From: Seminavis robusta
Taxonomy: Eukaryota; Bacillariophyta; Bacillariophyceae; Naviculales; Naviculaceae
NCBI GenBank assembly: GCA_903772945.1
Contig: CAICTM010000006.1
Span: forward strand, 124,001-188,000
Direction of reading: 5' to 3'
Length of the DNA stretch: 64,000 nucleotides
Shown here: positions 49,701 through 60,911 of the stretch, one piece after another
Layout: the number at the start of each line of letters is the position of its first letter
Numbering within the stretch: position 1 is the stretch's first letter
The notes under the pieces: generated by a model
What the model saw: the letters and a program-made list of their open reading frames with translations, nothing else
What the model was told of the DNA's origin: nothing
Databases searched by the model: none
Program-made: the position numbers and the translations under genes

Positions 49701-50342
49701 GACCACTAACCACCTTCGTAAAGCAATGGAGAGGTGGCTTCAGCAAACTTATGTAGTACTAGTAGAGAGATGCACTGGTGGCCGGCTCCCACGAGCGACC
49801 CTCGAAGGGTAAAGAAGGCTGGGAGGCAGTGGATGACTTCCTGGGGTCTACGCCTTCTAATAATAGAAAACTTAGGAAGCTACACGCTGCTTCCACGAAG
49901 ACACCTCTTCCAAAGTCTTGATTTTTTCTTCCACAAAGACACCTCTTCCAAAAGGAGTGCAGCACAAGAGGTTCCTTCCGTCTGGCATACCGGTACGACC
50001 GAGGTGGCTCGCAGCATTGCAAACAGAGGACCAGGTACTTAGCAGCAATTGTTCGATACCCGGTGTGCTTGGACCTGGAATCGGTCAGCATTCGCCGATG
50101 GCCAACAAGCACCGCATCAGTAAATAATAACAGTGCAGTCACTCTTTCAAAAAGCACGAATACAAAATTATACGCTCCAGTGCCCAACAATAGTCGATCT
50201 AAATGCGGCAGAAACTCATTGCTTAGCTAGTAGATTATGAAGACTGTCTATATGAGATCAGGCCACGAAACACCATAAAATCACCGTTTGACAAGCACTT
50301 TGCCACACACGATCCATGGCTTCAATGATTCGATCAGCCAAT
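49701..50342. other. Intergenic
   Basis: No gene. Two short near-identical words around CTTCCACGAAGACACCTCTTCCAAA and its repeat 32 bases on (about 49893-49950) form a small tandem duplication. Confidence 0.4.
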
Positions 50343-50954
50343 TTAATGAACAGATCCCTCGGGAAGAAGGCTAACACCAAGCTTTTCGTGGACCATGAGT
50401 CCAAGGAGACCCATCTGTGCAGCACGGCCTTGGTTCAGTTCAATGGCACGCTTCGCAAGCTTGGTCTCCTCATCAAAGTTGTCCCAGCCGAAGTCAATGA
50501 ATCCATTGCGGAAATCACCAATGTGCTCGTTTCCAGTTCCTGGGATGTCCTTCATCACAGACAATTCAAGGAATCCAATGAATCCAACAACCTGCAGGAT
50601 TCCAGCACTGGAGATGTCCTTGAAGACATCAAATCCGGCACCAACATCAGAGAAGGTCTTTCCGGAGTAGTCGAGGTCCCATGGAAGACGGATTCCATTC
50701 TCAGAAACCAAGTATCCGACAACACCAAGCATACAGATGCGTCCGTGCTTGATTTCAGTGTATCGGAGTCGGGCAAACTTCTCTTCATCACCATCCTCAA
50801 CAAGTCCAAGGGGGTCGAAGAATCCAAGGGGAGCCTGTGCACCAAGTTCGTCTTCGAAGGCCATGCTAGTGGCGACCGAAGTCTTGGCGGCGTTCTTTGC
50901 TGGAGCAAAGGCAGCAGCAGAGGCGATAAGGGATGCGATGATAGCGGTCTTCAT
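50343..50954 (-). CDS. Fucoxanthin chlorophyll a/c-binding protein (Lhcf type)
   Basis: 203 residues from ATG 50954; 22 more in-frame codons upstream lack a good start. The N-terminus MKTAIIASLIASAAAFAPAK is a diatom bipartite plastid presequence: a signal peptide, then AFAP, with Phe at the cleavage site. Three membrane helices follow. Helix B has FARLRYTEIKHGRICMLG, helix C VVGFIGFLELSVM, and helix A AIELNQGRAAQMGLLGLMVH, with the Glu, His, Asn and Arg chlorophyll ligands or salt bridges in place. Length is typical of Lhcf. It binds chlorophyll a, c and fucoxanthin in the thylakoid antenna. A second Lhcf is 2.1 kb away, so the pair arose by duplication and then inversion or insertion around the H3 gene. 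Confidence 0.95.
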   Translation of the reverse strand: MKTAIIASLIASAAAFAPAKNAAKTSVATSMAFEDELGAQAPLGFFDPLGLVEDGDEEKFARLRYTEIKHGRICMLGVVGYLVSENGIRLPWDLDYSGKTFSDVGAGFDVFKDISSAGILQVVGFIGFLELSVMKDIPGTGNEHIGDFRNGFIDFGWDNFDEETKLAKRAIELNQGRAAQMGLLGLMVHEKLGVSLLPEGSVH

Positions 50955-52169
50955 GGTGGAAACTTGTGACAAGAGAATAAGTGACTTCAAGGAATGTTGT
51001 GGGACGATGCACTCAAGCAATCATCGTGGTCCGCCCTTCCTCGCTTCCAACGTTTTTCTCTTCCGACCTTGAGGCTTGAAGATATGTTCAATGAAATCCA
51101 AACTTGGTGCCGGGGGACTCGACTGACTCAATCCGAATTCTCAATCGAGTGATCTTCGATCCGCTCGAATTGAATGATCAATCAATCAAACCGGCTTGGC
51201 TGGTTGACATTCGAACACGTGCTGCAGGTACCAGCATGGGGCCAGCTCCCCATCTCCTCCCGTACTGGTACTGTTTCTATCAGACAACACTTACGACAAG
51301 ATACCAAAGACCCCGTCGTCTTCATGGAGGATCGTTGGATCAGAGACAGTATCAACCACAAACAAAGAAAGCTCTGGACTGCCGCGGTACCGGGACTATT
51401 AGGCTCTGCTCCGTTCTCCGTTCGGCAACCGCTAGGTTTTCCTTGTCTCCCCCTCTCAGCACCAAAGAGAAAAACCTGTTTACTGTTGAACGGTTCGGTT
51501 ATGCTGGCTAGGTATCCATTCATCTAGTTCTTTTGTCGCGCTGTGGGGCCTTCTTGGTCGTTTCGCCATGCTCGCCGCACTACACTTACTTGGATGAAGC
51601 TCAAGGATTCGTCCAGCCTGTCAGATCAGATCTGCAGATGGCGATGGCGATGCGGGAAAAAGGTTGACTAATTCAGTGTTAGCGATAGCTTTGTCTGCGG
51701 CTTATCATGCTGATCATCAGCTCATCTTTAATCCTTTAGATCACGTACGTACCGGTACCACTACTGGGTGGCTGGCGGCATGCAGAGAAGAAAGACGGAT
51801 ATGATACCGGTATTCAATTAGGGATCGACTACCAAAATAAATTGCAAGTTTTAAAGAGAAGGCTAATGAAGTTTACTACTCTAACGAGTTCGTTGGGGCA
51901 TCTACATGCTAAAACAGCTACAAGTGAGAAAGATATTTTTGTTTCAATGAGGGATCTAATATTTCAAACTACAGAATGGCTAGTGTAGCCATTGCACAAA
52001 TGGTTTCCCGGCGATGGCGATGGTGATGGCCCCCAACATGAGAAGTGCCCCAACCTGAGACTCTTGGTGTGTGCTGTCAAAGTCAAAATCCAAATAGACA
52101 GCCTTGTTGTCGTCTCCCAAGCAACATCAATCATCCAAAATCGTTCGTTCTCCAAAGTCTTGAGGAGGT
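50955..52169. other. Intergenic, Lhcf promoter side and spacer
   Basis: 1.2 kb between the 5' end of the first Lhcf gene and the 3' end of the H3 gene. TCGACTGACTC and AATTGAATGATCAATCAATC-like sequence lie within 250 bases upstream of Lhcf, with no clear TATA box. Nothing else seen. Confidence 0.4.
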
Positions 52170-52682
<513 letters not shown>

Positions 52683-53087
52683 GGTGAACGAAATAGGTAG
52701 AGATAAAGATGAAGATGAAGACGAAGGTAGTTTCAACTTTGCCGAGATCGGATTATGAGAGAATTGTGAGAGGCGGATTTGAGGGTGGTATTTCGAAATC
52801 AGAAAAGTATTTGAAATTTTGGCCACTCGAAATGTCGCCTGCCGAGGTGTGGCCGGCTTTGAGCGGACTCTTTTGGCGGCCCCTTTTGGCGCGGATCTTA
52901 GCCCTCTCTCTAAATATGTGACGTCATGATTTAAATCGGGACTGAATTCGATTCGTCTTTCAGTTGTTGGTTGAAGGTGGAGAAGCGTATCTTCCATTCT
53001 TCGACCTCAACTTGCCAAGAAGGAACCAAAAGAGGCAAATCGAATGTATGCATCGTTCACAATTTTGCCAGAGACCTAATTTCCACC
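52683..53087. promoter_or_regulatory. Divergent promoter interval between H3 variant and Lhcf
   Basis: 405 bases separate the two start codons. A perfect palindrome TGACGTCA at 52919-52926 matches the cAMP-response/bZIP site; TGACGT-type elements are known as CO2- and light-responsive in Phaeodactylum. Whether they control one gene or both cannot be told from sequence. Confidence 0.5.
52919..52926. promoter_or_regulatory. TGACGTCA palindrome (CRE/bZIP-type site)
   Basis: Eight-base perfect palindrome 162 bases upstream of the Lhcf ATG and 236 bases from the H3 ATG. Confidence 0.5.
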
Positions 53088-53681
53088 ATGAAGACCGCTA
53101 TCCTTGCTTCCCTTATCGCCACTGCCGCTGCTTTCGCTCCTGCCAAGGAGGGTGCCCGCAGCACCGCCTTGAATGCGTTCGAGGATGCCCTTGGAGCCAC
53201 TGCTCCTCTTGGCTTCTACGATCCCCTTGGCCTTGTCGCTGATGGAGACCAAGAAAAGTTCGACCGTCTTCGTTACGTCGAGATCAAGCATGGACGTATC
53301 TCCATGCTTGCCGTTGTTGGGTACTTGTTCACCGAGGCTGGTGTTCGTCTTCCTGGCCAAATCAGCTACGATGGAACCACCTTTGCTGACATCCCAGGTG
53401 GTTTCGATGCCCTTGGTGCCATCCCAGCTGTTGGTCTCTACCAAATTGTTGGCTTCATCTTTGCTCTTGAGTATGGATTCATGAAGGATGTCGGTGTCGG
53501 TGAATTCCCAGGTGACTTCCGCAATGGATTCATTGACTTTGGATGGGACAAGTTTGATGAGGAGACCAAGCTCCAGAAGCGAACCATTGAATTGAACCAA
53601 GGCCGTGCCGCCCAAATGGGAATCCTTGGAATCATGGTCCACGAGAAGTTGGGAGTTGACATTGTCCCCCCTCACCTTTAA
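53088..53681 (+). CDS. Fucoxanthin chlorophyll a/c-binding protein (Lhcf type), second copy
   Basis: 197 residues from ATG 53088 in CACCATGAAG context. The presequence MKTAILASLIATAAAFAPAK repeats the AFAP cleavage motif. Helix B is FDRLRYVEIKHGRISMLAVV, helix C VGFIFALEYGFM, helix A TIELNQGRAAQMGILGIMVH; the ligand residues match the first copy. The two proteins diverge mainly in the N-terminal stromal part and the loop after helix B (the second has TEAGVRLPGQISYDGTTFAD). Both are thylakoid antenna proteins. This copy is divergent from the H3 variant gene. Confidence 0.95.
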   Translation: MKTAILASLIATAAAFAPAKEGARSTALNAFEDALGATAPLGFYDPLGLVADGDQEKFDRLRYVEIKHGRISMLAVVGYLFTEAGVRLPGQISYDGTTFADIPGGFDALGAIPAVGLYQIVGFIFALEYGFMKDVGVGEFPGDFRNGFIDFGWDKFDEETKLQKRTIELNQGRAAQMGILGIMVHEKLGVDIVPPHL

Positions 53682-55167
53682 GCAAAGACGACGACGCCGC
53701 TAGTCGACCTTGTTCATAGATCTCTTGATCGATGTAATTTAATGCTTGGTTACATTGGCATCCTACTGTACTGGCTGTATTCAAATAGTGCGCATTAGAG
53801 GTGTGAAAAGCGCTGCAAAGAAGTCGTGTACGAGCAGGCTAACAGGCCCAGCGCTAGAGCACTTTGCTAGCCCCGGTGTTGTTAATCTAGCTAGCTGCCT
53901 TGTAGTCATCGAGCCTCCTTGGCTTCGCTGCTGTGAAGCTAGGAAATGTATGCATAATAAGAGGCAAGATTCGTCCATGGCTGCTTGAGGATGTGAAGCA
54001 ATTTCCTCACATACCATGTAGATGGTAGACAGCATCAAAATCTGGCGTTGTCACATCGTTTGAGCAGGCTACAAGAGAACGTGTGGCTGTAGCCAGGAAA
54101 CGCTGGATGGAAGTACTATCACGCAGAGCATTTGATGTACCGTATCAGTGGGTCCACTAGTAGGTAGGCCTATGCATAGCTAGCTAGCACTGCACATCCG
54201 AAAGGATGCGCGTTTTATGAGCTCGATTGTAGACCTTTTGCTATGTTGAATGTACTACAGTACCGTAGTACTTTGCCTTGCAGTTGCCTGGAGGACTGGG
54301 CGGGGGCGGGGTGCAAACGAGAGCTGCCAACAGCCAGTCACTCTCAAAGAGGAAAAGGTACTAGAAGATCAGGGGTATTACTGCAAGCTGTCCGTAAACT
54401 GAACACCGGATGTAACTTGGCTATCGTTCGCACCCAGAAACTTTGGAGAGAGCCACTGCAGAGTATCATGCTTGCTCAACCGCTACTACTACATGTACTA
54501 GTAGACTAGCTAGCTAGCTATTATGGTACGCACTACATGTACTGTACCAGTACGTTCGGCTGCATTGAACGAAGAAATGGCGGTACCGGTACAACATTAC
54601 CCCAACACCCCCACCCAAAGCAGACACAAGCTTGGGGTATCTGCATCGCGCATTCGCGCGACAAGTGTTTTGCAGGAAAACCGAGTGGTTCTCACGCACC
54701 TTGGAGCTGCTGACTTGTCGCTCGCTTCGGTACCACGCTGAGCTTCCATCGACAAAGACGATCCGGTCGATTGCTGGGTCATCGCCGCTGCTTTGGGACC
54801 GCTTCGAGGGCGCCTGAACGATCTCCTCTTTCTGCTGCTTGTTGCTGTCGCATTTCTCCTGGCTCAAGACCACTCCCTCCACTCAGACTGCCGCAGCGCT
54901 GTTAACCACCATTCACCTCTTGCAGAAAGGCCATTGACCATACCAACAACAACAGGAAGGAAGAGAGTTGAAAGATCTTTCGTTTGCCCATGTTGGAGGC
55001 AGGTTTTCCTTCCTACGTGTTGCTTCCGTGTGTTCAGTACTGCAATTTGAGTGTCCCCGGAGACAGACGGACAGACGGCAAGTACTAGCTTCTACGTGCG
55101 GGCTGCACGTGCCAGTGTGTCTGGTTCTGGCACAGCCACCAAAATCTTTCACACAGGTTTTCTCATC
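53682..55167. other. Intergenic
   Basis: 1.5 kb with TAGCTAGC at 54178-54186 and 54507-54518, GTACCGGTAC near 54583-54592, and several frames shorter than 125 codons without motifs. An acceptor-like CACACAG lies 15 bases before the next ATG, so the RS gene may have a non-coding first exon here. Confidence 0.4.
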
Positions 55168-57597
55168 ATGGCTACCGACCAAAAGGGCACCAAATCGACG
55201 GCTACCCCTTCCAAAGATGACCCTAAAACCACCACTACTACTACTACTACTGCTGCTACTCCCAACAAGGGCAAAGAGAATGGCTCTTCTTCCTCAGCTC
55301 CCCTCTCCTTAGCTGCAAAGCAGGAATCATCTTCCACCCCAAACGAGAAAAAGGCTGCTACCCCCAAGACTTCCAGTAGCGCTACCAAAAACCCCTTGGA
55401 AGATCCTCCCATGGACATGGCGCTTCTGTTTAAGGAAGCGGGGCCTTCCAAGACGGGGGACGCAGCCGAGAATGATTCATCTTCCAAAAAGGCCAGCAAC
55501 GAAAAACAGGAGGCTACCACTGCAGCTCCTCTAGTTTCCAAAGATACCCCTGAGGAATCTGCCGCAGAAACCTGGTACAACAACCTTCCTGCGGAGCACA
55601 AATCTGTAGTAGATAAGGGCATTGAAGCCATGTTCTACCAAGGGTGTCTGCTGGCTACTCAGCGGTCCTTCAACACGGTAGTCAATCAGGCCCGACAAAA
55701 CAAAAAGGATGCAGCAGCTGCTCGGAAAAAGCAAAACAAAAAAAGCAAACGAGATCAGCAAAGATGGCAACGAGAAAAAGATCAAAGGGATTTCCCCATG
55801 CAGGGACCTCCTCCTGGACATGGACCACCACATGGACCTCCACCTCACGGACCCAATCACCCACATCCACCACCTCCCTTTGGAATGGATCGTGGGGGGA
55901 TGGATTACTATGGAAGGGGAGGTGATGGAGACAGAGGACCTGGTTTTCACGGGCCAAGAGGGCCGCCACCACCACACCACAACTATGGATACGGACCTCC
56001 TCCAGGTCACGGACCACCGCCACCTCACGCAATGCATGGACACGGACATGGCCCTCCTCCGCAACGAATGGGTCCCATGGGCCCACCTCCTCCTCATGGG
56101 CCACATCATGGCCCAGGGCCAAATCACCCGCATGGACCAGGTCCTGGACATGGACACGGTCCTCCTCCGCCGCATGGGTTCTTTGTCGATGATCGAGACC
56201 ACTACTATGGAAGTGGTGGTCGCTACGACGACCGCCCAATGCCGGGAGATAGAGGACGACATACCCGCAACAGTCGCCGGGGAGGACCCGATGGTCGACG
56301 CAAAGAAGACGATGTCATGAATCATCGCTCCAATCGAGGAGGAGGTGGTGGTGGTGGAGGAGGAAGACATCGAAGATCAGGCTCAGATGATGATGACTAT
56401 TACAACAACAACAACAACAACAACAATAATAACAGCAACAACAATGGCAACAACAATAACACTGGCAACAACACAAATCTTCAGCCACCGGTTCCGCCTC
56501 CCCCGCCGCCGCCATTTGATGATCGACGACGACGATCCAGGAGTCCTCGAGGGCGCAGACGACGATCCAGAAGTCGCAGTCCTCTTGATGAACGGTCTTC
56601 CAGACGTCGAGTTGGTGGACGGCGATCCTCTTCTCCTGGGAGGTGGCCTCGTGATGGAGGAGGACGTGATCGACGCAGAGACGATTACTATCATCATCAT
56701 GGCGAGGGAGATAGTCGAAGCGGTGGCAGATATGGACGCCATGGATCACGCTCCAGATCACCGTCCCTTCGCGGCAACCCTGATGGCAAAGTTGGCAACA
56801 AACCAGACTTGGAACGCAAGAACAGCATGTCGGGCAATAGTAACAATGGCAACAATAATCCCAAGAAAGGACCTGGGCCACACAAGGATGGACCCAACAG
56901 CAACCATCCACCCCCACACCATCCACACCACCATCATGCCCCTCACCACCCAATGATGGACGGAAGAAACAATAAGCCAGATGTTCCTTCCGCTGTTGCC
57001 ACTCGCTCGTCGCCTCGCCACCACAAAAAGTCCAGGAGGTCCGATCGAGAGGACCATCGTGAACGTGACCGAGATCATCGTAGTAGTCGCCGTGAGAGGG
57101 ACAGAGACTCCAGTTCCGATAGGCGCCGCCGTCGTCGCAGTCCTAGCTCCAGCATTGATTCCTATCGAGAGCGAAGGAACAGTCGAAAGCGCGGAAGTAA
57201 GCGACACAAAGATGATAGCATGGACGAAGATTCCAAGCGAGGCGATGACGACGACTCCTACTCTTACCGAGAGAGGGACGACCGACCTCGAACGAGGAGT
57301 CATCGCCACCGCAGCGAAAGTCCAGCCTATTCGGACGATAGTCGTGAGCATCGTCGAACCCGGTCGCGACGAAGCAAGCGCCGGAAAAAGCGACACCATC
57401 ACCACCATCGCTCGCCCAGTTCGAGTCCGTCGGAGCGAAAGAGTTCGTCCAGCCGAAAAAGGCACAAACGCGACCATAGCCGCAAAGATAGACGTGACAA
57501 AGACACGGGTCCTCAGGGTGGCACAGTTAGTTCGATGGATGACTCCATGGCGGACAAAAAGATGCATACCAATGAAGAAGCGGAAGGTGGAAAGTGA
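55168..57597 (+). CDS. RS-rich protein, probable splicing or mRNA-processing factor
   Basis: 809 residues from ATG 55168; the frame is open 39 codons more from GTG. Residues 1-130 are Thr/Ser/Lys-rich. A short conserved-looking helix, TWYNNLPAEHKSVVDKGIEA, spans about 132-185. A Gly/Pro/His-rich region of over 130 residues follows (GPPPGHGPPHGPP type), then a Gly run, an Asn run, a Pro run, and from about 465 to the end Arg/Ser dipeptides, His and Lys (RRRSRSPRGRR, RERDRDHRSSRR). This is the layout of SR-related matrix and splicing proteins; no RNA-recognition motif is visible. Low-complexity tracts suggest phase separation in nuclear speckles. It converges with the CWC27 gene. AATAAA at 57711. 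Confidence 0.72.
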   Translation: MATDQKGTKSTATPSKDDPKTTTTTTTTAATPNKGKENGSSSSAPLSLAAKQESSSTPNEKKAATPKTSSSATKNPLEDPPMDMALLFKEAGPSKTGDAAENDSSSKKASNEKQEATTAAPLVSKDTPEESAAETWYNNLPAEHKSVVDKGIEAMFYQGCLLATQRSFNTVVNQARQNKKDAAAARKKQNKKSKRDQQRWQREKDQRDFPMQGPPPGHGPPHGPPPHGPNHPHPPPPFGMDRGGMDYYGRGGDGDRGPGFHGPRGPPPPHHNYGYGPPPGHGPPPPHAMHGHGHGPPPQRMGPMGPPPPHGPHHGPGPNHPHGPGPGHGHGPPPPHGFFVDDRDHYYGSGGRYDDRPMPGDRGRHTRNSRRGGPDGRRKEDDVMNHRSNRGGGGGGGGGRHRRSGSDDDDYYNNNNNNNNNNSNNNGNNNNTGNNTNLQPPVPPPPPPPFDDRRRRSRSPRGRRRRSRSRSPLDERSSRRRVGGRRSSSPGRWPRDGGGRDRRRDDYYHHHGEGDSRSGGRYGRHGSRSRSPSLRGNPDGKVGNKPDLERKNSMSGNSNNGNNNPKKGPGPHKDGPNSNHPPPHHPHHHHAPHHPMMDGRNNKPDVPSAVATRSSPRHHKKSRRSDREDHRERDRDHRSSRRERDRDSSSDRRRRRRSPSSSIDSYRERRNSRKRGSKRHKDDSMDEDSKRGDDDDSYSYRERDDRPRTRSHRHRSESPAYSDDSREHRRTRSRRSKRRKKRHHHHHRSPSSSPSERKSSSSRKRHKRDHSRKDRRDKDTGPQGGTVSSMDDSMADKKMHTNEEAEGGK

Positions 57598-58167
57598 TGG
57601 CATTTGAGATTGCTCATCCGAAGCGAGGAAATGATGTTATAATGTGGTGGTGGTTGTGCAACGTGCCGTGCTAGCTAGCCCAGTTTGTTATGACATTCTT
57701 GAGCAGCGCTAATAAACTGTAGAATATGATAATACAGCCCGCAAACACACTAGCCAGCTTCTTCTACTAGTAGTTGCCACCGTTGCCTAGGCTGCCAAGC
57801 TTGACCATTTCGCCGTTCATCAGGAAGATCACCCGTCGTGTCTGAAAAGATTTTGCTTTGACAAGCAGGAAGAGAGAATTCGTCTCCTGAACAGATTGAA
57901 TCAAATCGAATCGAATCGAATCGAATGATGATCTCAATCATTCAGAGGCAAAAACTAAGAGTACTAGCTAGCACAGCTCTCACGGGAAGAGCGCATTTGG
58001 AGCCTGAATACACTGTGACTCACTGATAATGATCGCAGAGCGGGACATAACTCTTGGACGAGACACCAGGAACAACTATTGCAAGCTGGTGGTAATATCC
58101 ACAGGACAGGCGCTAACGTGACTTCGAAAGTAGCCAACACAAAGACATGGTTTCAGTGGTTTGTCGA
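57598..58167. other. Intergenic between convergent splicing-related genes
   Basis: AATAAA at 57711-57716 and a (TCGAA)n array at 57899-57926. No gene. Confidence 0.4.
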
Positions 58168-59805
58168 TTAGTGCTTATGCTTGCGTTTGTGCTTCTTATC
58201 ATCTCGGTGGTGAGAGCGGCTCTTGTGCTTACCGCGTTTCGCATCTACGACTTCATAGTCATCGGCATCTCGTCCATCACCGCCCAGAGAATCATGATTC
58301 TGCCTTCGACATTTAAAGGCTGTACCAAGCCACGCACGTTGACTGTTGCCACCTTTTTCTTCATCATCACTATCATCGAGAACCTGACCGTGGTAAGTTG
58401 GGGCTTCTGCAGCAGTGTCATTCGCACGACGATTATCCTGTTTGTCATTGGCCTTTTGGGCCCGACGAGCCATGCGGGCTGCCAACGAATTGTCTTGCTG
58501 CTGCTGCTGCTCTCCTCCACCACCGTTGCTGTGCGATGACTTGCGTTCTTCAACTTTTTGCTGCACCGTCGACCGAAAGGACGTGAGCTTGGAGAGGGTT
58601 TCTTCTTCTCTGTCCTTTTTACTTTTCTTGCCCTTGGAATATTTGAGACGGCGTGCTTCTACCAAGCTCACCTTGGGCTTTGACGACACCTCCTTGTGCT
58701 TTTTGTGTTTAGTGCCATCTTTTTCCGTATCCTCCCCTTTTAGCTCCCCAGTGTCATCTGACGTATCCTTTTGCCGGTTTTTTCGCGGCGAGAATTTCAT
58801 GGATGGTTCTTCCACTGTGTCATTGTGCGCAGCGGGAACTGTTGGCACATCATCACCATCACCAGCTTCGACCGTTTGCTTCTTTTTGGGAGTTTTGTTG
58901 TCAGTGTCTGCTACTGCTTCTATGGACTCCTCCTCATCCTTGAGTACCCTATTCTTGACTTTGTCGTCTACGTGTTTCCCCAGCACCTTGCTCTCCACAA
59001 CATCATGACTGCTCTGCATCCCTTTTGTTGCTTTGCTGGCTGGCATTCCTCCACCCCCTTCTTCGTCCAGTTCCGCCCCAAAGGAGAGCACATTAGTGTC
59101 AAACTTTCCCTTGCGCTTTTTCTTCTTCTTTTTAGGTTTGGTTGCTTCATCAGCTGTTTTTCGGATTCTCCAGGGAACGGATGGTTGTGGTACCAAATCC
59201 TGGTGAATTGGATTTTCCAAAATCTTGACGGCTTGAATACGAGTGGCATTTTGGAGATCCACTGGTTGATTAGTGGTTTCGTCCGTCTCTTGTCTCCCTA
59301 TTCTCATTGCATTGAAAATGGTGGGGCCACTAATGGTGCCAAAGACAACATGTTTACTGTCCAAGTAGGGCGCATCTTCCAAAATGATAAAAAACTGGGG
59401 TTGCAAGTCTTCGGCGCCCTTGGACGAGTCATCGACCCCCAGCGCCATGGCCACTTGTCCACGATGATTGAATTTGATACGAGAATTGACTTCGTAGGAT
59501 CGTCGCTCCATTGCTTCGGAAGCTCCAACGGCTTGTCGATATCCAGCAGCTTCTGGATTGCTCATGGAAAAGGACTTTTCAACAGGAGAGGATTCATGCC
59601 GCAGTGCTCCAGTTTGAATCAAAAAGTTTCCTACGATCCGATGAAACATCATGTCCTGGTAAAAGCCGTCCAGACACAGCTGCAAAAAGAACCGAGTCGT
59701 TTGGGGGCATTCTCGACACCACAGAAAGATTTCCAAAGGACCGTCGGTCGTTTCAAATATCACACGGCCTGCAGTGGCAGGTTCGGTAGCATAGACGCTG
59801 CTCAT
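58168..59805 (-). CDS. CWC27: CWC27-type spliceosomal peptidyl-prolyl isomerase
   Basis: 545 residues from ATG 59805. Residues 13-200 are a cyclophilin domain: VIFETTDGPLEIFLW, DMMFHRIVGNFLIQTG with the catalytic Arg of F-H-R, then QPQFFIILEDAPYLDSKHVVFGTISG. The Trp that makes cyclophilin A drug-sensitive is Tyr here, as expected for divergent spliceosomal members. IQAVKILENPIHQDLVP closes the domain. The tail is Lys/Asp/Glu-rich and carries CWC27-like segments: PKVSLVEARRLKYSKGKK, LSKLTSFRSTV, and near the end SQRAWLGTAFKCRRQNH followed by DYEVVD. CWC27 acts in the activated B spliceosome with CWC22. Length is close to human CWC27. Confidence 0.88.
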   Translation of the reverse strand: MSSVYATEPATAGRVIFETTDGPLEIFLWCRECPQTTRFFLQLCLDGFYQDMMFHRIVGNFLIQTGALRHESSPVEKSFSMSNPEAAGYRQAVGASEAMERRSYEVNSRIKFNHRGQVAMALGVDDSSKGAEDLQPQFFIILEDAPYLDSKHVVFGTISGPTIFNAMRIGRQETDETTNQPVDLQNATRIQAVKILENPIHQDLVPQPSVPWRIRKTADEATKPKKKKKKRKGKFDTNVLSFGAELDEEGGGGMPASKATKGMQSSHDVVESKVLGKHVDDKVKNRVLKDEEESIEAVADTDNKTPKKKQTVEAGDGDDVPTVPAAHNDTVEEPSMKFSPRKNRQKDTSDDTGELKGEDTEKDGTKHKKHKEVSSKPKVSLVEARRLKYSKGKKSKKDREEETLSKLTSFRSTVQQKVEERKSSHSNGGGGEQQQQQDNSLAARMARRAQKANDKQDNRRANDTAAEAPTYHGQVLDDSDDEEKGGNSQRAWLGTAFKCRRQNHDSLGGDGRDADDYEVVDAKRGKHKSRSHHRDDKKHKRKHKH

Positions 59806-60911
59806 CGTTGCAATGTAGTACGGTAGTACCTAGTAGGGATGCTCCTTGAGGTGGCGTTTGCTTCAATGCATGCTCCACCTTGGATGTTGTGACAAATAAA
59901 TACTAAAAAATAGATAGGTTTAAGGAGCGAGGGGGGCTAAGCTGGGCAGAGCAATGGTGGTGGTTTGTTGCGTGGTGCGTGGGTACCTTGGATGTTGTTG
60001 TTGTTCCTTTGGGGGGACCAGCCGATCTTGTTTGTGGCGTTTCACGGGCAGAACGAGGTTGAAGCCAGCTCAACTGTGAGACACCATGTCGGTGTCTAGC
60101 TAGACAGTTCCATTACTGTGCCATAAGGCTTGGCAGGATCAGGCCAACAAACTGGGGAGCAACACAAGAGCCAAAGGGCTTGCATTTATTTGCATATCAG
60201 AAACAGAAATGAGCGGCTTTAGCAAGGCAGAATAGATTCAAGTTCCTTGGATCTCTAGCTACCCGTAGCTAGCCAGCTACCGGTATCGATACCGGTGGGG
60301 ATTGCACGGGACAGCTGGTGCCGGTACCGGTACCGGTACCAGTACGGTAGACCTCATATTCCGAGCCTCATCTCTTCATCTTTCTAGGCATCCAAAGACT
60401 CGTCACTCGAGTCGACTCCCACTCGCACCATCACCATCACCATCACCATCACCATCGATACATCGAGACAGTATTCACACGCGCAACATCACCAACGGAT
60501 CTTCAGTAGGTACGAGATGCCCAGTGCAGGTCCGGGAGCATCTCAAAGCTACAGGACGTCCAGGAACGAACAATCTACAGGACAACCCCACCCAGCTACC
60601 GTATTACACCAGAGTGCCGTCCTCGATTGAGGGCATATCACAGATCCACCGCCAGTACGTTTGCTACACTACACAGCTACTCGAACGAATCCACGTGCTG
60701 CAAACAAGCTTGGATCCAACGACTCCATACCACAGACGCTCTTGTGCTAAGTTGAAGACGGATATTTTTTACGTCCCTACATCTGGTTCCTCCCTTCTCG
60801 TTGGCCAAAACCATATAAACGACATTCGTTAGTGCTTACCGGGCTAGTACTGGAACTAGCAGTTACCGGTATGCATGTAGATAGATGAACATGAATTATG
60901 AACTGTATTGT
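59806..60911. other. Intergenic with palindromic and CACCAT repeats
   Basis: ACCGGTACCGGTACCGG-like palindromes at 60283-60340 and a (CACCAT)n array at 60427-60456. A 176-codon plus-strand frame (60302-60832) contains no ATG and has no motif. No gene supported. Confidence 0.45.

Noticed and set aside
55531-56370. Long minus-strand frames opposite the RS-rich gene
   Set aside because: Mirror images of the Gly/Pro/His and Arg/Ser repeats; composition explained by the real gene.
60302-60832. 176-codon plus-strand frame
   Set aside because: Contains no ATG; Gly/Thr and Ser/Pro runs come from the ACCGGT and CACCAT repeats.
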